A stretch of DNA of 64,000 bases, taken from NCBI RefSeq assembly GCF_009858175.1, contig NZ_CP047393.1, positions 868,001 to 932,000 of the forward strand, written 5' to 3'. This document shows, piece after piece, positions 25,915 through 33,865 of this stretch. Every line of letters starts with the position of its first letter. Position 1 is the first letter of the stretch. A program made the translations under genes and the position numbers. The notes below the pieces were generated by a model. The model did not search any database, was not told the DNA's origin, and worked only from the letters and a program-made list of their open reading frames with translations. This DNA is from Pontibacillus sp. HMF3514. GTDB taxonomy: Bacteria > Bacillota > Bacilli > Bacillales > BH030062.

Positions 25915-26934
25915 ATGATTAATGCGCTGTATGGAGCATTGGAATCAGGTTTAATATACGCAATCATGGCATTAGGCGTTTACCTTACCTTTCGTATTTT
26001 GGATTTCCCTGATCTAACCGTTGATGGAAGTTTTGTAACTGGAGGTGCTGTTGCATCCATTTTGATGGTGAACGGGACCTCCCCGTTTCTGGCTACCCTT
26101 GCAGGAGGTGGAGCTGGCTTCATTGCTGGCTGTATTACAGGTATTCTGCATACAAAGGGGAAAATTAATCCTTTGTTAGCTGGGATTTTAATGATGATTG
26201 CATTATGGTCGATAAACCTTAGGATTATGGGACGGCCTAACATTCCATTATTGAATGAAAGTACCTTGTTTACCCAAGGGAAGGAGTTTTGGCAGAGCAT
26301 ACCGGTTGACCAATGGCTAATGGCCCCATTCAACTGGTTAGGGATTAGCTCATTTGCACCATCTACGTTTTTTGTCATGATAAGCGTAGGAGTCTTGGTC
26401 ATTCTGTTTAAAAAACTACTCGATTGGTTCTTGCATACAGAAGCAGGCTTGGCTTTACGTGCAACAGGGGATAATGCTCGCATGGTAAAAAGTTTATCAG
26501 CGAACACGAACCAACATATTATTATTGGGTTAGGAATCTCCAATGCGTTTGTCGCAATCAGTGGTGCGTTAATTGTACAATATAATGGGTTTGCAGATGT
26601 TGGACTTGGAATCGGGATGATTATTGTTGGTCTAGCTTCTGTTATTATCGGTGAAGGTCTCTTCGGTAAAAGCTCTATTGCACGTACGACACTAGCTGTA
26701 GTACTTGGAGCAATCGCTTATCGACTTATTTTATCCGTTGCCCTGCAGCTTGAGTTTGTCAGCGCAAGTGACTTAAAACTAATTACAGCGCTAATTGTAA
26801 CGGGTGCACTTGTCGTGCCAACTTGGTGGAAGCAATGGAGAGATAAGCAAGAACGTGTGAAGAAACAAAAAGAGCTTACGAAAACCTTAGAACAAGAAAG
26901 GGGAAAAGACGTTGCTGCAGCTTCAACAGATTGA
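25915..26934 (+). CDS. ABC transporter permease (TrpY-like)
   Basis: A 339-residue permease of the branched-chain-type (BPD_transp_2) fold with about eight to nine membrane segments and the loop EAGLALRATGDNARMVKS near 180-197 that contacts the ATPase. The first residues FRILDFPDLTVDGSF are typical of this group. It lies 12 bases after the binding protein with AAAGGAGG upstream, and overlaps the ATPase gene by 23 bases. Confidence 0.88.
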   Translation: MINALYGALESGLIYAIMALGVYLTFRILDFPDLTVDGSFVTGGAVASILMVNGTSPFLATLAGGGAGFIAGCITGILHTKGKINPLLAGILMMIALWSINLRIMGRPNIPLLNESTLFTQGKEFWQSIPVDQWLMAPFNWLGISSFAPSTFFVMISVGVLVILFKKLLDWFLHTEAGLALRATGDNARMVKSLSANTNQHIIIGLGISNAFVAISGALIVQYNGFADVGLGIGMIIVGLASVIIGEGLFGKSSIARTTLAVVLGAIAYRLILSVALQLEFVSASDLKLITALIVTGALVVPTWWKQWRDKQERVKKQKELTKTLEQERGKDVAAASTD

Positions 26935-27706
26935 AAAAGTATTCTATGAAGGCACACCAGATGAAAAGAAAGCGATCAACGGACTTTCCCTGACCCTTGA
27001 AGAAGGAGATTTCGTTACGGTAATTGGAAGTAACGGGGCCGGGAAGTCTACACTCTTAAACATTATCTCAGGCGTGCTGTTTCCTGATCAGGGACTCATT
27101 GCGGTCGATGATAAAAATGTAACCTTTTTACCTGAACATAAGCGTTCCAATTGGATTGGTCGTGTGTTCCAGGATCCAATGGCAGGAACAGCACCGAATA
27201 TGAGCATTGAGGAAAACTTAGCACTAGCTCTGGGACGAGTTGAACGACGTGGTCTGAGAAAAGGCGTAAGTTCAAAACGTAAAAAACAGTTCAAAGAGTG
27301 GCTTTCTTCTTTTAACGTGAAGTTAGAAGATCGATTGAACACTCGAGTTGGACTCTTGTCTGGAGGGGAACGTCAGGCGTTATCTCTTTTAATGGCGACG
27401 TTTACTGAACCACGCATTCTTTTACTTGATGAGCATACAGCTGCTTTAGACCCTGCTCGTGCTGAGCACATCACTAACATTACAAATGATGTAGTGTCTA
27501 AGCACAATCTGACTACGTTAATGGTTACGCATGATATGGAACAAGCTTTGTCCATGGGGAACCGTCTTATCATGATGGATGACGGCGAAATAATCTTCCA
27601 TGCGAACAAGGAAGAAAAAGATAAATTATCCGTCGAAGACCTCATGAATGAATTCCAAAAAGCAAAAGGTAAAACGATGGCGAATGATAAAGCTCTTCTT
27701 AAATAA
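26912..27706 (+). CDS. ABC transporter ATP-binding protein (TrpZ-like)
   Basis: A 264-residue ATPase: Walker A GSNGAGKST near 39-47, signature LLSGGERQAL near 148, Walker B RILLLDEHTAALDP near 168, and the switch histidine in VTHDMEQ. The start is a TTG at 26912, 8 bases after AAAGGGG and inside the end of the permease gene. Last gene of the three-gene uptake operon; a strong terminator follows. Confidence 0.88.
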   Translation: MLQLQQIEKVFYEGTPDEKKAINGLSLTLEEGDFVTVIGSNGAGKSTLLNIISGVLFPDQGLIAVDDKNVTFLPEHKRSNWIGRVFQDPMAGTAPNMSIEENLALALGRVERRGLRKGVSSKRKKQFKEWLSSFNVKLEDRLNTRVGLLSGGERQALSLLMATFTEPRILLLDEHTAALDPARAEHITNITNDVVSKHNLTTLMVTHDMEQALSMGNRLIMMDDGEIIFHANKEEKDKLSVEDLMNEFQKAKGKTMANDKALLK

Positions 27707-27708
27707 AA

Positions 27709-27745
27709 AGTGCTGTGTGGTTTTTTACCGCACGGCACTTTTTTA
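27709..27745 (+). terminator. Terminator of the TrpXYZ-like operon
   Basis: AAGTGCTGTGTGG pairs with CCGCACGGCACTT (two wobbles) around a T-rich loop, followed by T-run. Confidence 0.85.
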
Positions 27746-27765
27746 AGAGAAAAAAGTATAAATTA

Positions 27766-27812
27766 TAGCTCTTAGATGTCAAGCTCCAACGCCCTGCAAC
27801 GAATGGACTTGG
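27766..27812. repeat. GCGCC/GGGCGC repeat remnant
   Basis: AGCTCTTAGATGTCAAGCTCCAACGCCCTGCAACGAA matches the left end of the copy at 6200 with a few changes. It ends at the stop codon of the SCO-family gene. Confidence 0.5.
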
Positions 27813-27813
27813 C

Positions 27814-28401
27814 TTAATTCACGAGATCCATCACTTGTTTATAAACCTGTTCCTTATCAAAAGCATCACCCATTGGGAATTTTGCTACGAGGTAATTCTT
27901 TTCATCAATAAGATAAGCAAAGGATGTATGGACGAGATAGTCTGTACCATTATCTTTGAACAAAAAGCGGAATGGATCTGCTACCTTTCTTGTATCTGAA
28001 ACGGAGCCACGAACGAACTTCCATGCCTCGTCTTTCTTCGCTCCAAATGTGGCTGCATATTTTTGTAGCGCTTCTTGAGTATCTTGCTCAGGATCTATCG
28101 TTATCGATAGGAATTCAACTTCATTTCCATAAACGCCTTTATCCTGAAATTGTTTTTTTAAATGCATCATACGTTGGGTGGTAAGAGGACACACATCTGG
28201 ACAAGCGGTGTACATAAACTCTACTAATCGAACTTTAGGCTCCATTTCAGCAAAGTTAAACTCTTCTCCATATGCCGTCTTCATGGTGACATCCTCAGGC
28301 AGTTGTACCCCTGCGTCTCTCCAAAACTGAACGTAGCTAATCCCAAGGCCAATGCCTACTACTAACAACGTAATAAACGTGATATACCATTTCTTTTGCA
28401 T
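27814..28401 (-). CDS. SCO1/SenC-family copper-binding protein
   Basis: A 195-residue membrane-anchored thioredoxin-fold protein. An N-terminal helix (5-25) faces the domain outward; the copper motif is C67-P-D-V-C71 with the conserved histidine in LVHTSF near 157. SCO proteins deliver copper to the CuA site of cytochrome c oxidase. AGGGGGA precedes the ATG. It is a single gene, distinct in position from B. subtilis scuA (ypmQ). Confidence 0.9.
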   Translation of the reverse strand: MQKKWYITFITLLVVGIGLGISYVQFWRDAGVQLPEDVTMKTAYGEEFNFAEMEPKVRLVEFMYTACPDVCPLTTQRMMHLKKQFQDKGVYGNEVEFLSITIDPEQDTQEALQKYAATFGAKKDEAWKFVRGSVSDTRKVADPFRFLFKDNGTDYLVHTSFAYLIDEKNYLVAKFPMGDAFDKEQVYKQVMDLVN

Positions 28402-28569
28402 AGAAAATCCCCCTGAAAAAAAGAATGATCATATAAATACCTTATATATCTATCTTACGGTAAATAAATACAATTTGGGTCATCTATTCGTGAACAGGTC
28501 ATGACAATATTATGGCAAGAATTTGAATAGACCTTTACAATGAGAATTAGATAGAGGAGAGGATTGATT

Positions 28570-29748
28570 TTGAGGAGAGTTTTATTAATTTATGGCGCAT
28601 ATGTAGCGCTTATCTGGATTTATTTTTCATTTTTTTATGAATTGGACACATTTAGCCAATCACGTTTTGGCGCTTATAGCCATGCCTATTATTTCACCAC
28701 TCTTGCATTTCCATGGGTGTTCTTATGGTGTTGGCATAATTCAAAAAAAACCGCACATATAACAGAGCGTATGGAAGAACGTTGGAGCCGTCGTTGGGTC
28801 CAATCCATCTTTTTTGGATTGTTTATTTCGGTTATTTATCTTTTGGTAAAGCTACCTTTGGATGTTTTATGGTACGGGATTGCTCAAGCAAATGGTGTGA
28901 ATCATCAGCCGATCTTGGATTGGGTTCTGGAGTGGTTACTTGAAGCAAGTTTCTTTATTGCAATGATTACAGCGATGATTTTTGGTGTCCGTCTTTTTAT
29001 GGGAAAGTTCGAGAAAAAGTGGTGGCTTGCCTTATGGGTAAGTACTTTGCCTGTTGTACTGTTTATCGTCTACATCCAACCTGTTGTCATTGACCCATTA
29101 TTTGAAACATTTCAACCATTGGAGAGCGGACCTTTAAAAAGCTCAATTGTAGAAATTGCAGAGGGCGCTGGCATAGATGAGTCAAATATATACGAAGTAA
29201 ACATGAGTGAAAAAACATCTTCCTTCAATGCATATGTTACGGGGCTTGGTAATCAAAAAAGAATCGTGCTATGGGATACGACTTTAAATGGAATGAAACA
29301 GGATGAAGTGTTATTTATTTTAGCGCATGAAGTAGCCCATTACGTTAAACATCATGTGTATATTGGTGTATTCGGATATATAGCATTAAGTTTCGCAGTG
29401 TTATGGCTTTTAGCAAAGGCATTCTCGTTTGTATTCCACAATGTAAAGCATCGAATAGGTTTACAAAATAGGATGAATTTAAGGAGCATACCTGTCTTGT
29501 TGTTGCTTGCTTCATTGCTGTTATTCGCTACACAACCTCTTAGTCTTTATGTTTCTAGAGAAATGGAGCGGTCAGCTGATCAATATGCGATTCAACATAC
29601 CGACAATCTGGATCCCGCATTAGAAAGTTATCGATCTCTTGCTGTTCAATCGAAAAGTGATGTTTCACCACCTTCTTGGATTGTATGGCTACGATATACT
29701 CATCCGCCAATTAAGGAAAGAATCGAACGCATACGTAAAAATAAATGA
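28570..29748 (+). CDS. yhfN: M48 family membrane metalloprotease (YhfN-like)
   Basis: A 392-residue integral membrane zinc protease of the Ste24/CAAX prenyl protease 1 type: six to seven hydrophobic segments, zinc motif HEVAH in [14 protein letters not shown] near 255, and the third ligand glutamate in MERSADQYA near 335. The start appears to be a TTG at 28570, 7 bases after GGAGAGG, or the TTG at 28564. B. subtilis yhfN occupies the same place after lcfB. Confidence 0.88.
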   Translation: MRRVLLIYGAYVALIWIYFSFFYELDTFSQSRFGAYSHAYYFTTLAFPWVFLWCWHNSKKTAHITERMEERWSRRWVQSIFFGLFISVIYLLVKLPLDVLWYGIAQANGVNHQPILDWVLEWLLEASFFIAMITAMIFGVRLFMGKFEKKWWLALWVSTLPVVLFIVYIQPVVIDPLFETFQPLESGPLKSSIVEIAEGAGIDESNIYEVNMSEKTSSFNAYVTGLGNQKRIVLWDTTLNGMKQDEVLFILAHEVAHYVKHHVYIGVFGYIALSFAVLWLLAKAFSFVFHNVKHRIGLQNRMNLRSIPVLLLLASLLLFATQPLSLYVSREMERSADQYAIQHTDNLDPALESYRSLAVQSKSDVSPPSWIVWLRYTHPPIKERIERIRKNK

Positions 29749-29783
29749 AATGATAATATATCTTTACAATATGATTACAAACA

Positions 29784-29812
29784 TTGACCAAATCATGGAA
29801 CTATACTAATAT
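29784..29812 (+). promoter_or_regulatory. Promoter of candidate ncRNA
   Basis: TTGACC and TAATAT are 17 bases apart, well after the yhfN stop and followed by no reading frame. Confidence 0.55.
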
Positions 29813-29818
29813 TTACTC

Positions 29819-30163
29819 TATCAAACTGTTCGGGATCGAAGGTATGGATTTCCTTTCTTATGTAATAAATGAAATTTCTGACAATAACGCAACCCCTTGC
29901 GTTAATCCGCAAATGTTTTTCGGTTACTTTTGTGTAAGAGTGTATTAAAATGTATTCAAGACAAGTTAAGCTTCACATTTATTCGGATATCAAGGTTGAT
30001 TTCCAAATGAAATGGGTTGCTTAGACGTCTCGTGTATTTATGCCAAACGCATAAATACGAAGTGAATGAGTCGACCTCATTCACGAAGTAATTCCCTCAC
30101 TCAAAAGTTAACCAGTCGTCTCTTTTTTGACCAATGCCTTTTATGGCATTGGTCCTTTTTTTA
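29819..30163 (+). ncRNA. Candidate structured non-coding RNA, about 345 nt
   Basis: Between the promoter at 29784 and a strong terminator at 30129 lies a run of perfect hairpins: TAACGCAA/TTGCGTTA (29885-29904), GTATTTATGC/GCATAAATAC (30034-30058), GTGAATGAG/CTCATTCAC (30062-30084). No reading frame with a ribosome site is present. The next gene downstream is on the other strand, so this is not a leader. I did not recognise it as 6S, tmRNA, RNase P or a known riboswitch. Confidence 0.5.
30129..30163 (+). terminator. Terminator ending the candidate ncRNA
   Basis: GACCAATGCC and GGCATTGGTC around TTTTAT, then CTTTTTTT. The T-run is only on the plus strand. Confidence 0.85.
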
Positions 30164-30335
30164 TTCCTATATAGTAAGGAGAAATGACGCTGAAATAGAT
30201 AGAACCACCACAAATAATTAAAACCCGCGCGCAAATGCAAAAAAGAGACGCAAAAGCAAACGATATGATGCACATGAGACAATACTGACACCCATCCTGC
30301 TCACCCCAACGCCCCTTATACATCAATAAAAAAAT

Positions 30336-30360
30336 GAGTCCCAACAGAAGGACTCACAAA
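30336..30360 (-). terminator. Terminator of the 30361-30837 gene
   Basis: Minus strand TGAGTCC and GGGACTCA around TTCTGTT, followed by T-run. Confidence 0.75.
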
Positions 30361-30837
30361 TTATTTCTCAGGCTTTTCATACGAGACTAAATATTCATTT
30401 TTGGTTATATAAAAATCCCGCTCAGGACGATAAGTGAGCAACCCGAGTTTTTCAAGCTTGAAGTAATTCACTTTTCGATACGCGTCTCCTTCAATGACGG
30501 GCAATTCTTTTGTTTGTCTAATGTAATCGTCTACGGCTTTTTGCACATTGTCTAAGTCTACGGCAAGTTGATAATCCTTTTCTTCAAATACTTCATACGT
30601 TTCTTTAGACATATAGAACGTTTGGTTTGGAATGGCTTTTAAATAAGGAGCTATAAACTCATAATGGATGGTTAAATCCTCATCGATAATCGTCTGAAGT
30701 TCTACACCATCGGGGAGTTGATCCGTAAAAGCATGGATGGCTTTACGTAATTCATCAAGTGAAACGTCCCTTTTCGGATACCGTTCTTCAACAGGTTCTT
30801 CTTTTTTATCGTGCTTCTGTTTCTTGTTCCACCACAT
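30361..30837 (-). CDS. Conserved-looking hypothetical protein, 158 residues
   Basis: A soluble, charged protein: a K/E-rich N-terminus (MWWNKKQKHDKKEEP, 1-18) followed by an alpha/beta domain (24-155) with DELRKAIHAFTDQLPDGVELQTIIDEDLT-type helices and a C-terminal YRPERDFYITKNEYL. It may belong to the DUF3939 group known in Bacillus, but this is from memory. No catalytic motif. A weak ribosome site (GTGGTG) precedes ATG 30837; a terminator follows. Confidence 0.7.
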   Translation of the reverse strand: MWWNKKQKHDKKEEPVEERYPKRDVSLDELRKAIHAFTDQLPDGVELQTIIDEDLTIHYEFIAPYLKAIPNQTFYMSKETYEVFEEKDYQLAVDLDNVQKAVDDYIRQTKELPVIEGDAYRKVNYFKLEKLGLLTYRPERDFYITKNEYLVSYEKPEK

Positions 30838-30907
30838 ATTACACCACTACTTTCTGTTTAGATCGTCTTCAATTCGTGCATTCTAATGAAGAAAGGAGTC
30901 GATAAGA

Positions 30908-31048
30908 ATGGATCCAAACGAATATGAATTACAAACTTATACACCGCTAAACCCAGACTTTGGTATGCATGATAAAGGATATACGATGCATGTAAAGGAT
31001 ATTGATGACTTTTACAACGATGAAGCGGATGAAGCTGATTACCATTAA
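30908..31048 (+). CDS. Small acidic protein, 46 residues
   Basis: Starts MDPNEYELQTYTPLNPDFG and ends with an acidic tail rich in D, E and Y (DDFYNDEADEADYH). AAAGGAG lies 10 bases before ATG 30908, which supports translation. No Cys, no membrane segment; strongly acidic, probably disordered. It is divergent to the 158-residue hypothetical gene and upstream of comK. Function unknown. Confidence 0.6.
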   Translation: MDPNEYELQTYTPLNPDFGMHDKGYTMHVKDIDDFYNDEADEADYH

Positions 31049-31064
31049 TATATGTTTATTATAA

Positions 31065-31123
31065 CAAAATGGAAAAGCTGCAATCATCAACCAGTACCCT
31101 ATTACCAAAATCGAAAAACTGCA
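31065..31123 (+). repeat. Direct repeat pair upstream of comK
   Basis: CAAAATGGAAAAGCTGCA (31065-31082) and CAAAATCGAAAAACTGCA (31106-31123) match at 16 of 18 positions, 41 bp apart (about four helical turns). They are not the classical ComK AT-box pair (AAAA-N5-TTTT). Possibly binding sites for a comK regulator. Confidence 0.5.
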
Positions 31124-31203
31124 CCTTTTCCAGAATTCTCCCTATTTCCTGATAAATTTTGATAAAGTGAAGGTGTATTGAAAAATTTATAGGAGAAAGG
31201 TTG

Positions 31204-31728
31204 ATGAAAATGAAAGCTTGGCGTCAGTATTATGAGATTTCCCCTTTTACCCTTGCGGTATTAGCGGATGAAAGGACAGATGGGAAAGTCATCTCGTTGG
31301 TTGTCGAGGAAGAAGAAAGGTTCTATGTAGACCAGTCTCCCAGGCGACTTTTGGATCAGGCCTGTAAATTCTACGGTTCAAGCCTGAGAGGCAGACAAGA
31401 TGGAACAAAAGATGTTTGTGGGATAACTCACAAAGCTCCAATTGCAGTTGACCCCGTAAGTGGCATGTACTTCTTCCCGACAAATTCTCCTCAGAATAAA
31501 TATTGCTCCTGGATCGCTCATTCCCATATCGATCACGCTCATAAAACTCCCGAAAACAACACCCAAATCACTTTCAAAAGTGGAGAGGTTGTCATTATTG
31601 ATGTGTCTAACGGCTCCATTTGGAATCAAATTCAACGTACCGCCCAATTCCGCTATCAACTAGCTGAACGGCTGCAATACATTCCGAAACAAGCAAGTTT
31701 TGATCAGATTGCAGAGCCGTTTGCTTAA
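31204..31728 (+). CDS. comK: Competence transcription factor ComK
   Basis: A 174-residue protein aligned by eye with B. subtilis ComK through most of its length: FYVDQSPRRLLDQACKFYGSSLRGRQDGT near 39-67, ITHKAPIAVDP near 75-85, FFPTNSP and CSWIAHSHI near 92-110. ComK activates DNA uptake and recombination genes by binding AT-boxes. The protein lacks the longer C-terminal tail of the B. subtilis form (192 residues), which includes the MecA-binding region, so proteolytic control may differ. ATG 31204 is 8 bases after AGGAG. Confidence 0.92.
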   Translation: MKMKAWRQYYEISPFTLAVLADERTDGKVISLVVEEEERFYVDQSPRRLLDQACKFYGSSLRGRQDGTKDVCGITHKAPIAVDPVSGMYFFPTNSPQNKYCSWIAHSHIDHAHKTPENNTQITFKSGEVVIIDVSNGSIWNQIQRTAQFRYQLAERLQYIPKQASFDQIAEPFA

Positions 31729-31740
31729 GCTTAATCAAGA

Positions 31741-31775
31741 AGAGAGATCTGGTCCAATCCCAGATCTCTTTTTTA
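31741..31775 (+). terminator. Terminator of comK
   Basis: AGAGATCTGG and CCAGATCTCT around a short loop, then T-run. Confidence 0.88.
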
Positions 31776-31831
31776 TTCTTAGAAATTTATAAAGTTTTTA
31801 GCTTGTGTATAACTTTTTAATGAGAGCGGGA

Positions 31832-31853
31832 CCACGTCTAGCTTCAGCGCCCG
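31832..31853. repeat. GCGCC/GGGCGC repeat remnant
   Basis: ACGTCTAGCTTCAGCGCCCG matches the left end of the copy at 6200. It stops next to the stop codon of the yhjD-like gene. Confidence 0.4.
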
Positions 31854-32252
31854 TTATTGCACATCTTCCAGGCGGTTGTAAGAGTGGTTTCCAGGGTTCA
31901 AAACTTTCCGCATGAGCTCATAGACGATGTTTTCCACGTTTTTGCGGATGGCTGGAATGAAATAATTACGCTTTTCCTCATATCCTTGTGAGACAAATAA
32001 GTAAGAACAAAATGATTCATTTTTGTTTAAATAAATGACCTGAAGCTGTTTGTTCTTCATGATCTGTCTAAGGTTTTGACGCTCAACCTTTCCTTTGTGC
32101 TCCATTTTTCGAAGCAGTTCTAAATAAGGCTCTTTTATTTTAAAGTTTCCGCTTTCAATGGATTGAATGTCTTGGGAGATGACGGTAAGCGCCATCGACA
32201 AAAATAAGTACCTAGAAGCGAGTTCTTGATCTTCCTCACTGAGATAACGCAT
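31854..32252 (-). CDS. yhjD: YhjD-like protein under LexA-type control
   Basis: A 132-residue, mostly helical cytoplasmic protein without recognised catalytic motifs (LASRYLFLSMALTVISQDI near 12-30; a basic KNKQLQVIYLNKNE near 67-80). Named by position: it lies between comK and yhjE-sipV, as yhjD does in B. subtilis. AGGAGGG is 7 bases before the ATG. A LexA box overlaps its promoter, indicating SOS induction. Molecular role unknown. Confidence 0.75.
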   Translation of the reverse strand: MRYLSEEDQELASRYLFLSMALTVISQDIQSIESGNFKIKEPYLELLRKMEHKGKVERQNLRQIMKNKQLQVIYLNKNESFCSYLFVSQGYEEKRNYFIPAIRKNVENIVYELMRKVLNPGNHSYNRLEDVQ

Positions 32253-32271
32253 AACGTTCCCTCCTAAAATA

Positions 32272-32313
32272 CGAACACACGTTCTATTATACCCTAATTT
32301 TATTCATATACAA
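32272..32313 (-). promoter_or_regulatory. yhjD promoter with LexA (SOS) box
   Basis: On the minus strand TTGTAT (32313-32308) and TATAAT (32291-32286) are 16 bases apart. Immediately downstream, CGAACACACGTTCT (32272-32285 on plus) contains GAAC-N4-GTTC, the core of the Gram-positive LexA/DinR operator CGAACNNNNGTTCG. The box covers the expected start of transcription. Confidence 0.82.
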
Positions 32314-32537
32314 ACCCCAATATGTGTAAGTTGAAGGGATTTTTTTAAGATAGCACCTTCGTTGAGAAGGGGAACGCTCAAAGAAAAATATTTAGTAGGT
32401 TGAGGATGTTTCTCTTAACGAAGAAATGGCAACTATGAAGATAGGTATATTTTTATTAGGTGAAATCGAGTATTTTCGATTACAATGGAGCTATACAACA
32501 TATCATTGTAGTTCTATTTTTGTTAGGGGATAAAACC

Positions 32538-33185
32538 ATGAGAATTCAAGATCTTGACTTTGAAAAGTTAAAAAAAATGATAGAGAATGACACGTTTGAT
32601 GAGTTTATTATGCAGCTTTTAAACCAGTATGAGCAGTTAGGGCCGCTTCCTGGTATTACGTTACCGTTTTTAGAAGCGATCTTACCTTTTTTGCCTTTGT
32701 TTATTTTTGTGCTCGGAAATTCGATTGCATATGGATTACTTAAAGGGTTTTTATATTCTTGGATTGGAGCCACACTTGGGGCTATTTTTGTATTCTGGAT
32801 TGTTCGTCGCCTTGGACAACAGCGATTTTTTCAATTTGTACGAAAGCATAAACAAGTGCAACGCGTGATGGCCTGGTTTGAGCGACATGGGTTTGGGCCA
32901 CTGTTTCTGTTGATGTGCTTTCCATTTTCTCCGTCAGCGATTATTAATATAGTCGGGGGATTATCAAAAGTGAGCTTTCAGCAGTTTGTGCTCGCCGTGG
33001 TGCTCGGAAAAGCTGTTATGATTTTTACAATTGCCTATGTTGGACACAGCATTACAGAATTTGCCCAGCACCCAATGAAGACTATTGTGGTGGGCATCTG
33101 TATTGGGGTGTTTTGGCTGGTCGGAAAGTTTATTGAACGCCGCCTACAAAACAAATCAAAGGAAAAAGCGAGTGCAAACGATTAA
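32538..33185 (+). CDS. yhjE: TVP38/TMEM64-family membrane protein (YhjE-like)
   Basis: A 215-residue VTT (SNARE-associated/DedA-like) membrane protein with about five helices. The conserved core FGPLFLLMCFPFSPSAIINIVGGLSKVSFQQFVLAVVLGK lies near 118-158. Such proteins are linked to lipid or envelope homeostasis; the exact substrate is unknown. ATG 32538 is 7 bases after AGGGGA. Followed by a signal peptidase gene as in B. subtilis (yhjE-sipV). Confidence 0.87.
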   Translation: MRIQDLDFEKLKKMIENDTFDEFIMQLLNQYEQLGPLPGITLPFLEAILPFLPLFIFVLGNSIAYGLLKGFLYSWIGATLGAIFVFWIVRRLGQQRFFQFVRKHKQVQRVMAWFERHGFGPLFLLMCFPFSPSAIINIVGGLSKVSFQQFVLAVVLGKAVMIFTIAYVGHSITEFAQHPMKTIVVGICIGVFWLVGKFIERRLQNKSKEKASAND

Positions 33186-33240
33186 ATCTTCTTCGATGCG
33201 GGTAAAATGTTGGTAGAACAACATCTGGAGGAGAAACCCT

Positions 33241-33780
33241 ATGAAAAACACCTGGAAGTGGATCAGAACCATTTTATTCGCAATTGTATTAGCACTTGCT
33301 TTCCGCTCGTTTTTGTTTGCAAGTTACATTGTTGACGGAAAATCCATGGAACCTACGTTATTTGATGGGAATTTGTTAATGGTAAATAAAATGATATATG
33401 ATTGGCAGGATGTGAATCACGGAGATGTCATCGTATTTCATGCCAATGAGAAAGAAGATTATGTGAAACGTGTAATTGGTTTGCCTGGGGATAAGATTAC
33501 TTATAAGAATGATACATTATATCTAAATGGTAAGAAGGTGGACGAACCTTACCTTGATCCATATCGAAAAAATGATGGCAAACCGCTAACAGAAGATTTC
33601 ACTCTTGAGGAAATAACCGGTGGTGTAAAAGAAGTTCCAGACGGACGTATTTTTGTTATGGGAGACAATCGTCGTGAAAGTCTAGACAGTCGATATTTCG
33701 GTTTTGTCCCGATTGAAACGATTGTTGGAAAAGTAGATGTACGCTACTGGCCGATCAATCAGTTGGCACTTCAGTTTTAG
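33241..33780 (+). CDS. sipV: Type I signal peptidase
   Basis: A 179-residue single-anchor signal peptidase. Membrane helix 8-28; catalytic Ser35 in DGKSMEPTL and general base Lys76 in DYVKRVIGLPGD; box E GDNRRESLDSRYFG near 140. It cleaves signal peptides of secreted preproteins on the outer face of the membrane. GGAGG precedes the ATG. Naming as sipV rests on the yhjD-yhjE-sipV order. Confidence 0.93.
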   Translation: MKNTWKWIRTILFAIVLALAFRSFLFASYIVDGKSMEPTLFDGNLLMVNKMIYDWQDVNHGDVIVFHANEKEDYVKRVIGLPGDKITYKNDTLYLNGKKVDEPYLDPYRKNDGKPLTEDFTLEEITGGVKEVPDGRIFVMGDNRRESLDSRYFGFVPIETIVGKVDVRYWPINQLALQF

Positions 33781-33789
33781 AATAAGAGG

Positions 33790-33828
33790 AGCCCCTTTGT
33801 AGTGTTAGTGCTGCAGAGGGGTTTTTAA
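33790..33828 (+). terminator. Terminator of sipV
   Basis: CCCCTTTGTAG pairs with CTGCAGAGGGG (two wobbles), then T-run. Confidence 0.75.
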
Positions 33829-33865
33829 TTTGCTGGAGCTCCGCACAAAAAAAACAAAAGCGCCC

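Noticed and set aside
30141-30344. Hydrophobic 60-67 residue frame on the minus strand, possible small toxin
   Set aside because: Its start lies within or next to a terminator hairpin, no ribosome site precedes it, and it runs antisense into the terminator of the candidate ncRNA.
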